Positions 33,174 to 42,382 of a DNA stretch of 64,000 nt are shown one piece after another; position 1 is the first letter of the stretch; each line of letters opens with the position of its first letter. The stretch is from contig NZ_LMEV01000019.1 in assembly GCF_001426505.1 (NCBI RefSeq), positions 1 through 64,000 of the forward strand. Reading direction: 5' to 3'. The translations under genes were made by a program, and so were the position numbers. Under the pieces are notes generated by a model. That model was not told where the DNA came from and searched no databases. It saw only the letters and a list, made by a program, of their open reading frames with translations. This stretch comes from Variovorax sp. Root473. GTDB taxonomy: Bacteria > Pseudomonadota > Gammaproteobacteria > Burkholderiales > Burkholderiaceae_C.

Positions 33174-34537
33174 TCGGCGCTCCCCGCGTGTTCGTTCGTC
33201 TGTGCGCCCGTGTCCACGCCCATGTAGCCAGCCCACGCCGCGAACATGTTGCGCGAGGGCATCTCGCTGTTGCCGTTGGACGCGCGCCCGCCCGGCAGCG
33301 GCTGGTCGCGCCCGGCGGCGCGGTGCATGCTGACCCAGTCGCCGCCGTCGGAGCTCAGGCCTTCCTGCACGCGGTTGTAGGCCTCCAGGTCGTCGGGCAT
33401 CACGTTCGACGAGGGCGAGTTGACGATGTTGGTGTACTTGAGCGTGCGCTGGAAGGTGGCCTCGGGCGCCCCCTTGAGGCGGAAGCTGAAGATCTCGACC
33501 AGCGTGCGGTCCACCGACAGCGGCCGGATCACGCGGATCTGCTGGAACGAGGTGTGCGGCGAACAGCTCGGGTACACGATGGTGTTGTGCCGGTTCACGC
33601 GAAGGATCTCGTCCGCGCGCTCGGCGCCCTTCGCGGCTTCGAGCGAGGCCACATAGGCCAGGCTCACCGGGTCTGTCGGCGGCACGAAGATGCCTTCCAT
33701 GAAGCCGTGGCCGTGGTCGTAGCCCTTGAGCTCCAGCTTCTCCCAGAACTCCAGCGGCTCGCCGTTGCCGTCGACGATCACCACCTCGAAAGGCTTGGGC
33801 GTGCCGGCGGGCATGGACGCGTGCTCTTCCTTGGCCGCGCGCCACGACGACTCGTGCGTGGCCACCGCGTGAATGGTGTCGTGCAGGTTCTCGAAGAAGA
33901 TCTTCCAGTTGTTGCGCTGGATCACGCGCTGCACGCCGCCGGCCACTTCCACTTCGCCTTCGGGCGCGCGGTCGCAGAAGTTGTCGAGCGACGTGGCCAC
34001 GCCACCCAAAAAGTCTTTCAGCTCGGGCCCGTCTTCCGACAGGCTGGCGAACACGAAGCCGCGGTGCGTGGCCACGCGCGCGACCTTGCGCACGCCGTAC
34101 TGGGGGTCTTTCAGGTCGAGCGCGGTGCATTCGTAGCCGCTGCGCAGCGGCACCGACAGCAGGCTGCCGTCGCACTTGAAGGTCCAGCCGTGATACAGGC
34201 AGCGCAGGAACTTGCCGGCGCTGCCGCTGCCGTCGGGCACGAGCTTGGCGCCCTTGTGCGGGCAGCGGTTGAACATCACGTGCACCTGGCCGTCGGTGTG
34301 CCGCACCATCACCACGGGCTCGCGGCCCAGGCGCGTGGTGAAGTAGTCGCCGGGCTTGGGCACCTGGCTTTCGTGGCCGATGTAGATCCAGGCCTGGCCG
34401 AACACGCGGTCCATCTCCAGCTCGAAGATGGCGGGGTCGGTGTAGACGCGCTTGTGCACGCGGTCGGGCTGCACGAGCGACTGGATGTCGATCGGGTTTG
34501 TCGCCGCGATGGGGATGATGGGAATCACGGAATTCAT
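33170..34537 (-). CDS. Aromatic ring-hydroxylating dioxygenase, alpha subunit
   Basis: 455 residues. Rieske ligands Cys92, His94, Cys113 and His116 (CPHKG, CLYHGW); mononuclear iron motif DTIHAVATH in FENLHDTIHAVATH. The FGQAWIYIGHESQVPKPGDY segment matches the benzoate/salicylate-type alpha subunits. The substrate is probably an aromatic acid but cannot be fixed. SD AGGAG before the ATG. Works with the adjacent beta subunit and reductase. Confidence 0.94.
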   Translation of the reverse strand: MNSVIPIIPIAATNPIDIQSLVQPDRVHKRVYTDPAIFELEMDRVFGQAWIYIGHESQVPKPGDYFTTRLGREPVVMVRHTDGQVHVMFNRCPHKGAKLVPDGSGSAGKFLRCLYHGWTFKCDGSLLSVPLRSGYECTALDLKDPQYGVRKVARVATHRGFVFASLSEDGPELKDFLGGVATSLDNFCDRAPEGEVEVAGGVQRVIQRNNWKIFFENLHDTIHAVATHESSWRAAKEEHASMPAGTPKPFEVVIVDGNGEPLEFWEKLELKGYDHGHGFMEGIFVPPTDPVSLAYVASLEAAKGAERADEILRVNRHNTIVYPSCSPHTSFQQIRVIRPLSVDRTLVEIFSFRLKGAPEATFQRTLKYTNIVNSPSSNVMPDDLEAYNRVQEGLSSDGGDWVSMHRAAGRDQPLPGGRASNGNSEMPSRNMFAAWAGYMGVDTGAQTNEHAGSAE

Positions 34538-34560
34538 CGGGTGGGTCTCCTGAAACGTCA

Positions 34561-35526
34561 TCAGATGTCGAGCACCAGGTGCGGCGTCTTGGCGCGCGAC
34601 ACGCAGGTGCACAGGGTCTTGCCGTCCGCCTTCTCGCGCGGACTGAGGTTGTGGTCGCGGTGGTCGGGCACGCCCTCGATCACGTCCACCACGCACACGC
34701 CGCAGTCGCCCTGGCGGCAGTCGTACAGCGGGTCCAGGCCGGCGGCGATGAGCACGTCGAGCAGGCTCTGGTCGGGGGCCACGGTCAGCGTCTTGCCCGA
34801 GCGCAGCGTGCGCACCTCGAAGGGCGCATCGCCCGCCTGCTCGATGGCGCCGGCGAAGAGTTCGAAGTGCACGTGGTCGTCGGGCCAGCCGAGCGCGCGG
34901 GCGGTGTCGACCACGGCCTGCACCATGCCGCGCGGGCCGCACACATGCAGGTGGCGACCGGGCTCGGGCGCGGCCAGCAGCGCGCGCAGGTCCACACCGC
35001 GTGCCGGGTCGCCGCCGTCGTGCACCACTGTGCCACCGAGCGCGCGCACCTCGTGCAGGTAGGCCGTGGCTTCTTCGCTGCGCGTAGCGTAGACGAACTC
35101 GAAGGGGCGCGCTTCGGCCGCGAGCGAGCGCGCCATGCACAGCAGCGGCGTGATCCCGATGCCGCCCGCGATGAGCAGCGGCGGCGCGCTGCCCGCGTGC
35201 AAGGCGAAGTCGTTGCGCGGCGCATGCGCGGCCAGTGCGGTGCCCGGTTGCAGCGCATGCATCCAGGCCGAGCCGCCCGCGCCCTGCGGTTCGCACAGCA
35301 CGGCGATCTCGCAGCGGTCGGAGCCGTCGTGCGGCCTGGCGAGCGAGTAGGCGCGCTGCCCCGGGTGGCCGTTGATCTGCATGACCTGCACGCCCAGGTG
35401 CGCACCCGGCGTGAACGGCGGCAGCGGCTCGCCGCTGGCCGAGCGCAGCACGAAGGCCTTGATGGCCGGGGTGAGCGGCCTGACCGAGTCCACGACCAGC
35501 GCCAGCATGTCGGCGGCGTGGCTCAT
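34561..35526 (-). CDS. Ferredoxin-NAD(P)H reductase component of the dioxygenase
   Basis: 321 residues in phthalate-dioxygenase-reductase order: flavin domain (QRAYSLARPHDG), NAD domain (LLIAGGIGITPLLCMAR; HVCGPRGM), then a C-terminal plant-type ferredoxin with CRQGDCGVC and a distal Cys in KTLCTC. Transfers electrons from NAD(P)H to the Rieske cluster. ATG overlaps the dienelactone-hydrolase stop; alpha follows 23 bp later. Confidence 0.94.
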   Translation of the reverse strand: MSHAADMLALVVDSVRPLTPAIKAFVLRSASGEPLPPFTPGAHLGVQVMQINGHPGQRAYSLARPHDGSDRCEIAVLCEPQGAGGSAWMHALQPGTALAAHAPRNDFALHAGSAPPLLIAGGIGITPLLCMARSLAAEARPFEFVYATRSEEATAYLHEVRALGGTVVHDGGDPARGVDLRALLAAPEPGRHLHVCGPRGMVQAVVDTARALGWPDDHVHFELFAGAIEQAGDAPFEVRTLRSGKTLTVAPDQSLLDVLIAAGLDPLYDCRQGDCGVCVVDVIEGVPDHRDHNLSPREKADGKTLCTCVSRAKTPHLVLDI

Positions 35527-36785
35527 CCCAGGGGCAGCGCCGGGTCGGCGATGGTGAGGCCGGTCGATTTTTCCCAGCGCGGCATCAGCGTGTTCGACGG
35601 CTGCGTTTCGTCGACCAGCTTGCGCGCCGTCTCGGCGCCGGCCACGGGCAGGCCCTTCGGATCGAGCAGGCCGATCTGCACCAGCACGCTGGCCTGGTCC
35701 CAGTAGATGTGCTCGTGGTAGAGCTTGTCGCCGCGGAACTTCACGATGGCGACGAGCGGAATCTCCACCGGCCTGCCGGTGGGCGCGATGCCCGGGAGCA
35801 GCCAATCGATCTCGACCGTGTGGGTGAAGCTGAACAGCATCTCGTCCACGATCTGCGTGGCGCCCACCGTGCGCGAGATGGGCGTGAGCCGCGTGTCGGG
35901 CGGCGTGCTCGGAATGAAGTGGTGCTTGTAGAAGCGCGACAGCTCCCTGGCGCCCACGCCGCCGGTCATGGTCGGGATGTGGTTCACGTAGGGCTCGCTC
36001 ACCATCGTGGCCATGGTGGCGACCACGTCGCGCGTGGCGAACTCGTACTCGCAGTGCTTGTCCCACAGCGCCGAGAGGTCGTACACCGGGCCGATCGCTT
36101 CCTTGAACAGCGCCATCGAACGCTGGTGCGCCATGAGCGTGGAGGGCTTGTCGAAATGCTCGCCGCCGGTGCGCGCAAAGGCGTGGTCGACGCCGGGGTA
36201 CACATACATCTGCGCATCGGGCTGGCCGGCGAAGGCTCCAAGCACCTGGGCGCGGGCCTCGGGCGGGCAGAACTGGTCGAGCTCCGCGAAGTGCAGGGCG
36301 ATGGGGCACTGGATTTGCGGCACGAGGTCGAGTGCGCCCTCGATGCCCACGCCGTAGTAGCCCACGGCCGCGTCCACGCCCGAGTGCGCGGCGGCCAGGT
36401 AGGCCAGCTTGCCGCCGAGGCAGAAGCCCAGCGCGCCGACCTTGCCGGTGCAGGCCGGATGGGCGCGCAGCGCCTTCACGCTCGCCGTGACGTCGGCCAC
36501 GCCGGCGTCGATGTCGAACTTCTGGAAGAAGCCGAAGGCGCGCTGCCAGTCTTCGGGCGAGTAACCGAGTTCGACACCGGGCTCCATGCGCCAGAACAGG
36601 TCGGGCGCGAGCACCACGTAGCCCTCTTCGGCATAGAGGTCGGCCACCTCGCGCACGTAGTCGTTGATGCCGAAGATTTCCTGGCACAGCACGATGCCGG
36701 GGCCACGCCCCGAGGCGGGCAGGGCCAGGTAGCCGCGAAAGGTCCGGGTGCCGTCGCCGGTGGGAATGTCGATGGTGTCGCTCAT
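35523..36785 (-). CDS. Dienelactone hydrolase fused to a SnoaL/NTF2-like domain
   Basis: 420 residues, about twice the usual dienelactone hydrolase. Residues 1-~235 carry the complete Cys-Asp-His triad (GFCLGGKLAY, FAELDQFCPPEA, YPGVDHAFA). Residues ~250-420 form an NTF2/SnoaL-like domain (LSRFYKHHFIPS, KLYHEHIYWDQASVLVQIGL). First gene of the operon, so lactone or ester opening is an early or late step of the same pathway. The fused domain may cyclise, isomerise or only bind. Confidence 0.88.
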   Translation of the reverse strand: MSDTIDIPTGDGTRTFRGYLALPASGRGPGIVLCQEIFGINDYVREVADLYAEEGYVVLAPDLFWRMEPGVELGYSPEDWQRAFGFFQKFDIDAGVADVTASVKALRAHPACTGKVGALGFCLGGKLAYLAAAHSGVDAAVGYYGVGIEGALDLVPQIQCPIALHFAELDQFCPPEARAQVLGAFAGQPDAQMYVYPGVDHAFARTGGEHFDKPSTLMAHQRSMALFKEAIGPVYDLSALWDKHCEYEFATRDVVATMATMVSEPYVNHIPTMTGGVGARELSRFYKHHFIPSTPPDTRLTPISRTVGATQIVDEMLFSFTHTVEIDWLLPGIAPTGRPVEIPLVAIVKFRGDKLYHEHIYWDQASVLVQIGLLDPKGLPVAGAETARKLVDETQPSNTLMPRWEKSTGLTIADPALPLG

Positions 36786-36853
36786 CGGTTCGTCTCTCGA
36801 AGTGGTGGGGTCGGCGGCGATTCTGTGGAGCGCGCCGGGGCGTTGTCTGTCCA

Positions 36854-36882
36854 TTTCGTGCAGCGGTTTCGGTCGCACGAAA
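36854..36882. promoter_or_regulatory. Inverted repeat in divergent promoter region
   Basis: TTTCGTGC and GCACGAAA (perfect 8-bp arms, 13-bp spacer) lie between the dioxygenase operon (start 36785) and the ABC binding-protein gene (start 36973). Likely site for the AraC-type regulator at 38186 or 30316. Confidence 0.5.
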
Positions 36883-36972
36883 CGGATAGCGGGGCACCGC
36901 TGCCGCACAGAGACTGCGGCCTGCATTTGCCACTCCCCCACGTTCAACGAGCTCACATCGAGGAGATCTCTC

Positions 36973-38169
36973 ATGTCGCAGGCCACGCCCCGATCCGTCT
37001 TGTGCGCACTCACCGTCCTGGTGGGCGCGCTGGCTTTACCCGCGCAGGCGCAGACCGCGCAGACCGTGAAAGTCGGCCTGGCGATGGACCTGTCCGGCCC
37101 GTTTGCCGTCGGCGGCGCCGAGGCCAAGGCCGGCTTTGCCGTCGCGATGAAGCAGCTGGGCGGCAAGCTCGGCGGCGTGCCGGTGGAGTTCGTCGAGGCC
37201 GACACGGCAGGCAATCCCGAGATGGCGCGCCAGGTGGTCGAGCGCATGCTGCTGCGCGACAAGATCGATTTGTTCACCGGGCCCGTCGGCTCGTCGGTCG
37301 CGCTGGCCGTGGGCCCGCCGCTCTTCGCGGCCAAGGTGCCCTACCTGTCGAGCAACACCGGCCCGAGCGACTATTCGGGCGCGCGCTGCAACCCGTACTT
37401 CTTCGGCGCCTCGTACCCGAACGACGCGTACTACGAATCGGCCGGCAAGTTCGCCTCGGACAAGGGTTTCAAGAAGGTCGCGATGATCGCGCCCAGCTAC
37501 CCCGGTGGCAAGGACGCCATCAACGGCTTCAAGCACACCTTCAAGGGCGGCGTGGGCGACGAGCTGTACACCAAGCTCGGGCAGCTCGACTACTCGGCCG
37601 AGCTCGCGCAGATTCGTGCGTCGAAGCCCGATGCGCTGTACTTCTTCCTGCCTGGCGCGATGGGCGTGAGCTTCATCAAGCAGTTCGTCGGCGCGGGGCT
37701 GTCGAAGGACGTGGCGCTGATTTCCACCGCCTTTTCCGCCGACGAGGACATGATCCCCGCCGTCGGCGAGCCGATGCTGGGCCTGTTCAACACGGCGCAC
37801 TGGTCGTTCGACCTCGACAACCCGGCCAACCAGCGCTTCGTGGCCGCGTTCCGCCAGCAGAACAACGGGCGCAACCCGTCGTTCTATGCCGGCCAGGCCT
37901 ACGACGTGCTCATGGCGATGGATGCGGCCGTACGCGACGTCGGCGGCAAGGTGGCCGACAAACCCGCGCTGCTCAAGGCGATCAAGGCGGCGAACTACAA
38001 ATCGGTGCGCGGCGACTTCCGTTATGGCCCGAACAACTTCCCGATCCAGAACTACTACCTGCGCGTGATCGCCAAGGATGCGAACGGGCGCATCGCCAAC
38101 AAGGTCATCGGCACCGTGCTGGAGCGCTACCAGGACCGCACGGCCGTGCAGTGCCCGATGAAATCCTGA
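36973..38169 (+). CDS. ABC transporter substrate-binding protein, branched-chain amino acid/aromatic type
   Basis: 398 residues with signal peptide (about 1-26, ending PAQA-Q). Type I periplasmic fold (VKVGLAMDLSGPFAVGG, FTGPVGSSVALAVGPPLF, PNDAYYESAGKFA). This family (LivK-like) often imports aromatic acids in Comamonadaceae, and divergence from the dioxygenase operon supports that. RBS GAGGAG. No permease or ATPase genes nearby. Confidence 0.9.
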   Translation: MSQATPRSVLCALTVLVGALALPAQAQTAQTVKVGLAMDLSGPFAVGGAEAKAGFAVAMKQLGGKLGGVPVEFVEADTAGNPEMARQVVERMLLRDKIDLFTGPVGSSVALAVGPPLFAAKVPYLSSNTGPSDYSGARCNPYFFGASYPNDAYYESAGKFASDKGFKKVAMIAPSYPGGKDAINGFKHTFKGGVGDELYTKLGQLDYSAELAQIRASKPDALYFFLPGAMGVSFIKQFVGAGLSKDVALISTAFSADEDMIPAVGEPMLGLFNTAHWSFDLDNPANQRFVAAFRQQNNGRNPSFYAGQAYDVLMAMDAAVRDVGGKVADKPALLKAIKAANYKSVRGDFRYGPNNFPIQNYYLRVIAKDANGRIANKVIGTVLERYQDRTAVQCPMKS

Positions 38170-38185
38170 AGCGCGCTGGGTTTCT

Positions 38186-39208
38186 TCAGTGCCGCGCGGG
38201 CGCGGCCAAAGGCTCGCGCGAGGTGTCGCGCGGCAGCTGACCGAAGCGCTCGCGGTAGCAGGCGGCAAAGCGGCTCAGGTGCGAGAAGCCGCAGTTCAGC
38301 GCCACCTCGGTGACGCTGGCGCCGTCGTGCCGCGCCAGTTGCGCGTGCGCGGCATCGAGGCGCATGTTGCGCAGCACCTCGCCGGGCGAGAGGTCGCGGT
38401 AGCGCCGGAAGAGCAGGGCGAGGCCGCGGCGCGTGATGCCCGCGGCCTGTGCCACGTCTTCGAGCGAGAGCAGCGAGTCGAGCCGCTCGCGCATGAATTC
38501 TTCGGCCCGGCGCAGCTGCCGCAGGCTGGTTTCTTCGGTGCCGCGCTGCGCGTCGGCGTGCCGCTGCAGCACCGAGTTCGGCCGGTGGCACAGCAGGTAG
38601 AGCATGAGGTTGTCTTCGCAGTGCGCGAGCCAGCGCGGGTCGTAGCGCTCGAACTCGTTCGGCGGCAGCAGCGAGGCTAGGCTCGCGACCATGCGGCACC
38701 ACTGCGTGCCCGCCGTGTCGTCCAGGCGAAAGGGCATGTCGAAATCGATCTCGCCCACGGTGTCGGTGCCGCGCAGCGCGAAGGCATGGCGCGCCACCTC
38801 CTGCAGGCGGTTGAGCTCGATCTTCAGCATCAGCTGCTCGCAGTCGGCGTGCCAGCGCAGGCGCACGGGCTTGTGGGCGGAAATGATGGCGCCTTGCCCG
38901 GGATGGATCTGCAGCGTCTGCCCGCCGGTGTGGATGTCGGCATGGCCGCGCAATGGCATCTGCACGAGCACGAAGTTGCCGAGCGCGTCGGGCTCGATGT
39001 CGACGTCGCAGCCGTAGCGCAGGATGCACAGCGACAGTGCGTTCATCTCGGCGCGGCAGAAGATGGCATCGACATCGCCCGCGCCCCACGCGCTGCGGTG
39101 CGGCTTCAGTTCGCGGGCCACGCGGGCGTCGGTTTCTTCGGCCTCGCGCGAGCGAAAGACCTCGCGCCTGTACAGCGGGGACAGTTGCTGACTCGACCAT
39201 GCGTCCAT
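38186..39208 (-). CDS. AraC-family regulator with AraC-binding-like N-terminal domain
   Basis: 340 residues. N-terminal ligand domain (GNFVLVQMPLRGHADIHTGG) of the BenR/AntR-like type and a C-terminal AraC DNA-binding domain (about 235-335; LEDVAQAAGITRRGLALLFRR and VTEVALNCGFSHLSRFAACYR). ATG 39208 has AGGAG 5 nt upstream; a GTG two codons earlier is too close to it. Probable activator of the dioxygenase operon. Its end abuts the ABC binding-protein gene. Confidence 0.9.
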   Translation of the reverse strand: MDAWSSQQLSPLYRREVFRSREAEETDARVARELKPHRSAWGAGDVDAIFCRAEMNALSLCILRYGCDVDIEPDALGNFVLVQMPLRGHADIHTGGQTLQIHPGQGAIISAHKPVRLRWHADCEQLMLKIELNRLQEVARHAFALRGTDTVGEIDFDMPFRLDDTAGTQWCRMVASLASLLPPNEFERYDPRWLAHCEDNLMLYLLCHRPNSVLQRHADAQRGTEETSLRQLRRAEEFMRERLDSLLSLEDVAQAAGITRRGLALLFRRYRDLSPGEVLRNMRLDAAHAQLARHDGASVTEVALNCGFSHLSRFAACYRERFGQLPRDTSREPLAAPARH

Positions 39209-39356
39209 GGACACTCCTGCGGGGCCAAAGTAGGGGAAAGCGACGGCGACGGACGCTTTTTTCTACGCCGGAATCTACGTCGGTGCGCCGCGCGCCGCCA
39301 TGGGAATTGCCCGGGCAACGGGCGTCCCCGTTGCAAGAAGCTTGCCCGACTTGTTT

Positions 39357-40076
39357 CTAAATACTGCGCAGATTGACCCGCTTGGACAGTGCTTGCGCGC
39401 TCTCGCGCCGCTCGCTGTAGCGGTCGACCAGGTAGCTCGCGCAGTCCCGCGTGAGCAGCGTGAACTTCACCAGCTCTTCCATCACGTCGACCACGCGCTC
39501 GTAGTAGGGCGAAGGCTTCATGCGGCCCGCGTCGTCGAACTCGAGAAAGGCCTTGGCCACCGACGACTGGTTGGGGATGGTGATCATGCGCATCCATCGG
39601 CCCAGCACGCGCAGCTGGTTCACCGCGTTGAACGACTGCGAGCCGCCCGACACCTCCATCACCGCGAGCGTCTTGCCCTGCGTGGGCCGCACGGACCCGA
39701 CGGCCAGCGGAATCCAGTCGATCTGCGCTTTCATGATGCCGGTCATGGCGCCGTGGCGTTCGGGCGAGGTCCACACCATGCCCTCGGCCCACTGCGCGAG
39801 ATCGCGCAGCTCCTGCACCTTCGGATGGTCTTCGGGTTCGCCGTCGGGCAGCGGCAGGCCGCGCGGGTCGTAGATGCGGGGCTCGGCGCCCATCGCCTGC
39901 AGCAGGCGCGCGGCCTCTTCGGTCAGCAGGCGGCTGTAGGAGCGCTCGCGCAGCGATCCGTACAGCAGCAGGATGCGCGGTGCATGCGTGGCGCGAGCGG
40001 TGGGCAGAAGCTCCTGCAGGCGGGGGACGCGGAACGCATCGGTGTCGAGCTGGGGGAGGTCAGGGCTTGGCGACAC
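39357..40076 (-). CDS. arsH: ArsH NADPH-dependent FMN reductase / organoarsenical oxidase
   Basis: 239 residues. LLLYGSLRERSYSRLLTEEAAR (in pieces LYGSLRERSYS) is the flavodoxin-like FMN loop; PERHGAMTGIMKAQIDWIP is the family signature. ArsH oxidises trivalent methyl- and aromatic arsenicals to less toxic pentavalent forms. GTG start inside the end of the arsC gene (17-nt overlap). Last gene of the ars operon. Confidence 0.93.
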   Translation of the reverse strand: MSPSPDLPQLDTDAFRVPRLQELLPTARATHAPRILLLYGSLRERSYSRLLTEEAARLLQAMGAEPRIYDPRGLPLPDGEPEDHPKVQELRDLAQWAEGMVWTSPERHGAMTGIMKAQIDWIPLAVGSVRPTQGKTLAVMEVSGGSQSFNAVNQLRVLGRWMRMITIPNQSSVAKAFLEFDDAGRMKPSPYYERVVDVMEELVKFTLLTRDCASYLVDRYSERRESAQALSKRVNLRSI

Positions 40077-40491
40077 GCTGGCCTTTCGCGTCGACCACGG
40101 CTTCGCCGTCTTCCTTGGCGAATGCGCCTTGCTGCGGTTTCGGCAGGATGTCGAGCACGGCTTCGGACGGCCGGCACAGGCGCGTGCCCAGCGGCGTGAC
40201 GACGATGGGTCGGTTGATGAGAATCGGGTGCTGCCCCATGAAGTCGATGAGCTGAGCGTCGCTCCACTTCGGATCGCCGAGGCCCAGCTCGTCGTACGGC
40301 GTGCCTTTCTGGCGCAGTACGTCGTGCACGGGCACGCCCATTGCCGCGATCAGCTGCGTGAGCGTGGCGCGGTCGGGCGGGGTCTTCAGGTACTCGACGA
40401 CGGTGGGTTCGTCGCCCGTGTTGCGGATCAGCGCGAGCACGTTGCGCGACGTGCCGCAGGCGGGGTTGTGATAAATCGTGATGTCGCTCAT
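40060..40491 (-). CDS. arsC: Arsenate reductase, glutaredoxin-dependent type
   Basis: 143 residues of the E. coli plasmid R773 ArsC class. Catalytic Cys in YHNPACGTSRN; the three Arg region is represented by INRPIVVTPLGTRLCRP. Reduces arsenate to arsenite using glutaredoxin. It lies between arsB and arsH. The third arsenate reductase of the operon and unrelated to the two thioredoxin/LMW-phosphatase-type ones. Confidence 0.94.
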   Translation of the reverse strand: MSDITIYHNPACGTSRNVLALIRNTGDEPTVVEYLKTPPDRATLTQLIAAMGVPVHDVLRQKGTPYDELGLGDPKWSDAQLIDFMGQHPILINRPIVVTPLGTRLCRPSEAVLDILPKPQQGAFAKEDGEAVVDAKGQRVAKP

Positions 40492-40526
40492 GGCAAGCTC
40501 GTTGGAGGAAAGAAAAGTGAAAGGGA

Positions 40527-41813
40527 TCAGCCGAGACTGAGGCGCAGCGCCAGCGCGGCCAGCGTGACGGCCAGCACGGGCAGCGTCATCGCGATGCCGA
40601 CCTTGAAGTAGTAGCCCCAGGCGATGGTCGTGCCCTTTTTCTCGAGCACGTGCAGCCACAGCAGCGTGGCCAGGCTGCCGATCGGCGTGATCTTGGGGCC
40701 CAGGTCGCAGCCGATGACATTGGCGTAGACCATGGCTTCCTTCACGAGGCCCGTGGTGCCCGACGCATCGATGGAGAGCGCGCCCACCAGCACGGTGGGC
40801 ATGTTGTTCATGACCGATGACAGCCCCGCGGCCAGGAAGCCGGTGCCGATGGCGGCGCCCCACACGCCGCCTTGCGCGAACACGTCGAGCAGCGATGCGA
40901 TCCGGTCCGTCAGCCCGGCGTTGCGCAGGCCGTAGACCACGAGGTACATGCCCAGTGAGAAGACGACGATCTGCCACGGTGCGCCATGCAGCACCTTGCG
41001 CGTGCTGATGACATGCCCGTGCGCCGCCACGGCCAGTAGAAGGGCCGCACCCACGGCCGCCACGGCGCTCACCGGGACGCCCAGCGGCTCCAGCCCGAAG
41101 AAGCCGACGAGCAGCAGCACCAGCACGACCCAGCCGGCCCGGAAGGTGGCCGGGTCACGGATGGCTTCGACGGGGTGCCTGAGCTGTGCCACGTCGTAGC
41201 TCGCCGGAATGTCGCGGCGGAAGTACAGCATCAGCACCAGAAGGCTGGCCGCGACCGCGGCGAGGTTCACCGGGATCATCACGGCCGCGTAGTCGTTGAA
41301 GCCGATCTTGAAGAAGTCGGCCGACACGATGTTCACGAGGTTCGACACGATCAGCGGCAGGCTGGCCGTGTCGGCGATGAAGCCCGCCGCCATGACGAAG
41401 GCGAGCGTGGCGGCGGGCCGGAAGCCGAGCGCCACCAGCATCGCCATCACGATGGGCGTGAGGATCAGCGCCGCACCGTCGTTCGCAAAGAGGGCCGACA
41501 CCGCGGCACCCAGCAGCACGATGAAGGCGAACAGCCGGCGACCGTTGCCGCGTCCCCAGCGGGCCACGTGCAGCGCGGCCCATTCGAAGAAGCCGGCTTC
41601 GTCGAGCAGCAAGCTGATGAGGATGACGGCGATGAAGGTCGCGGTGGCGTTCCAGACGATGCCCCACACCACGGGGATGTCGGCCAGCTGGACGACACCG
41701 AAGAGCAGGGCGATGACGGCGCCCAGCGAGGCACTCCAGCCGATGCCCAGGCCGCGCGGCTGCCAGATGACGAGCACGAGCGTGAAGATGAAGATGAGGA
41801 GGGCTGCGAGCAT
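40527..41813 (-). CDS. arsB: Arsenite efflux permease ArsB
   Basis: 428 residues with about 12 membrane segments, of the ArsB family rather than Acr3 (FANDGAALILTPIVMAML; ASLPLIVSNLVNIVSADFF; SSVMNNMPTVLVGALSID; GCDLGPKITPIGSLATLLWL). Exports arsenite using the proton gradient; no arsA ATPase is present. Confidence 0.96.
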   Translation of the reverse strand: MLAALLIFIFTLVLVIWQPRGLGIGWSASLGAVIALLFGVVQLADIPVVWGIVWNATATFIAVILISLLLDEAGFFEWAALHVARWGRGNGRRLFAFIVLLGAAVSALFANDGAALILTPIVMAMLVALGFRPAATLAFVMAAGFIADTASLPLIVSNLVNIVSADFFKIGFNDYAAVMIPVNLAAVAASLLVLMLYFRRDIPASYDVAQLRHPVEAIRDPATFRAGWVVLVLLLVGFFGLEPLGVPVSAVAAVGAALLLAVAAHGHVISTRKVLHGAPWQIVVFSLGMYLVVYGLRNAGLTDRIASLLDVFAQGGVWGAAIGTGFLAAGLSSVMNNMPTVLVGALSIDASGTTGLVKEAMVYANVIGCDLGPKITPIGSLATLLWLHVLEKKGTTIAWGYYFKVGIAMTLPVLAVTLAALALRLSLG

Positions 41814-41895
41814 GGGGCGGTGAACGTGAACGGATGGAGCAAGGGCGCATGAAGGCGCGCAGCCCGTGGCCGGGCCGCGCGCCGTGCGAGGGGAG

Positions 41896-42381
41896 TCAGA
41901 GCGTGTCGAGTCGGGCGCGCAGTTGCGAATCGCTCAGGGTGTCGAACGGAATTTGTGCCAGCTGGTGCATGCGTTCACCGATTGCCCGGCGGGTGGCCTC
42001 GAAGGCCGCGCGTTTCTCTTCGGGCGTGCTGCCGGCATGGGACGGGTCCGGATATCCCCAGTGAATCTGCACCGGCGAACCGGGCCAGTACGGGCAGGTT
42101 TCCTGCGCCGCGCTGTCGCACACCGTGATCACGACACGCATCGTCGGCGCATCGGGCGCGGAGAATTCGTCCCAGCGCTTGCTGCGGTAGCCCGACGTGT
42201 CGATGCCGGCGTTCTCGAGGACCTCGATGGCCATCGGGTTGATGCGGCCGCTCGGCGTGCTGCCCGCGCTGTACGCGCGCGCATCCACGCCGAGTGCCTG
42301 GGCCCAGTGATTGAACATGCCCTCGCCCAGCACGCTGCGCGCCGAGTTGTGGGTGCACAGGATCAGCACATTCGTCGTCAT
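41896..42381 (-). CDS. arsC: Arsenate reductase, LMW protein-tyrosine-phosphatase type (second copy)
   Basis: 161 residues. P-loop CTHNSARS (Cys, Asn, Ser, Arg) near the N-terminus and DPS in GYPDPSHA near the end give the LMW-phosphatase active site. The redox cysteine region is DSAAQETCPYWPG. Starts 1 nt after the previous copy's stop. Diverged from the other copy, so not a recent duplication. Confidence 0.92.
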   Translation of the reverse strand: MTTNVLILCTHNSARSVLGEGMFNHWAQALGVDARAYSAGSTPSGRINPMAIEVLENAGIDTSGYRSKRWDEFSAPDAPTMRVVITVCDSAAQETCPYWPGSPVQIHWGYPDPSHAGSTPEEKRAAFEATRRAIGERMHQLAQIPFDTLSDSQLRARLDTL

Positions 42382-42382
42382 G

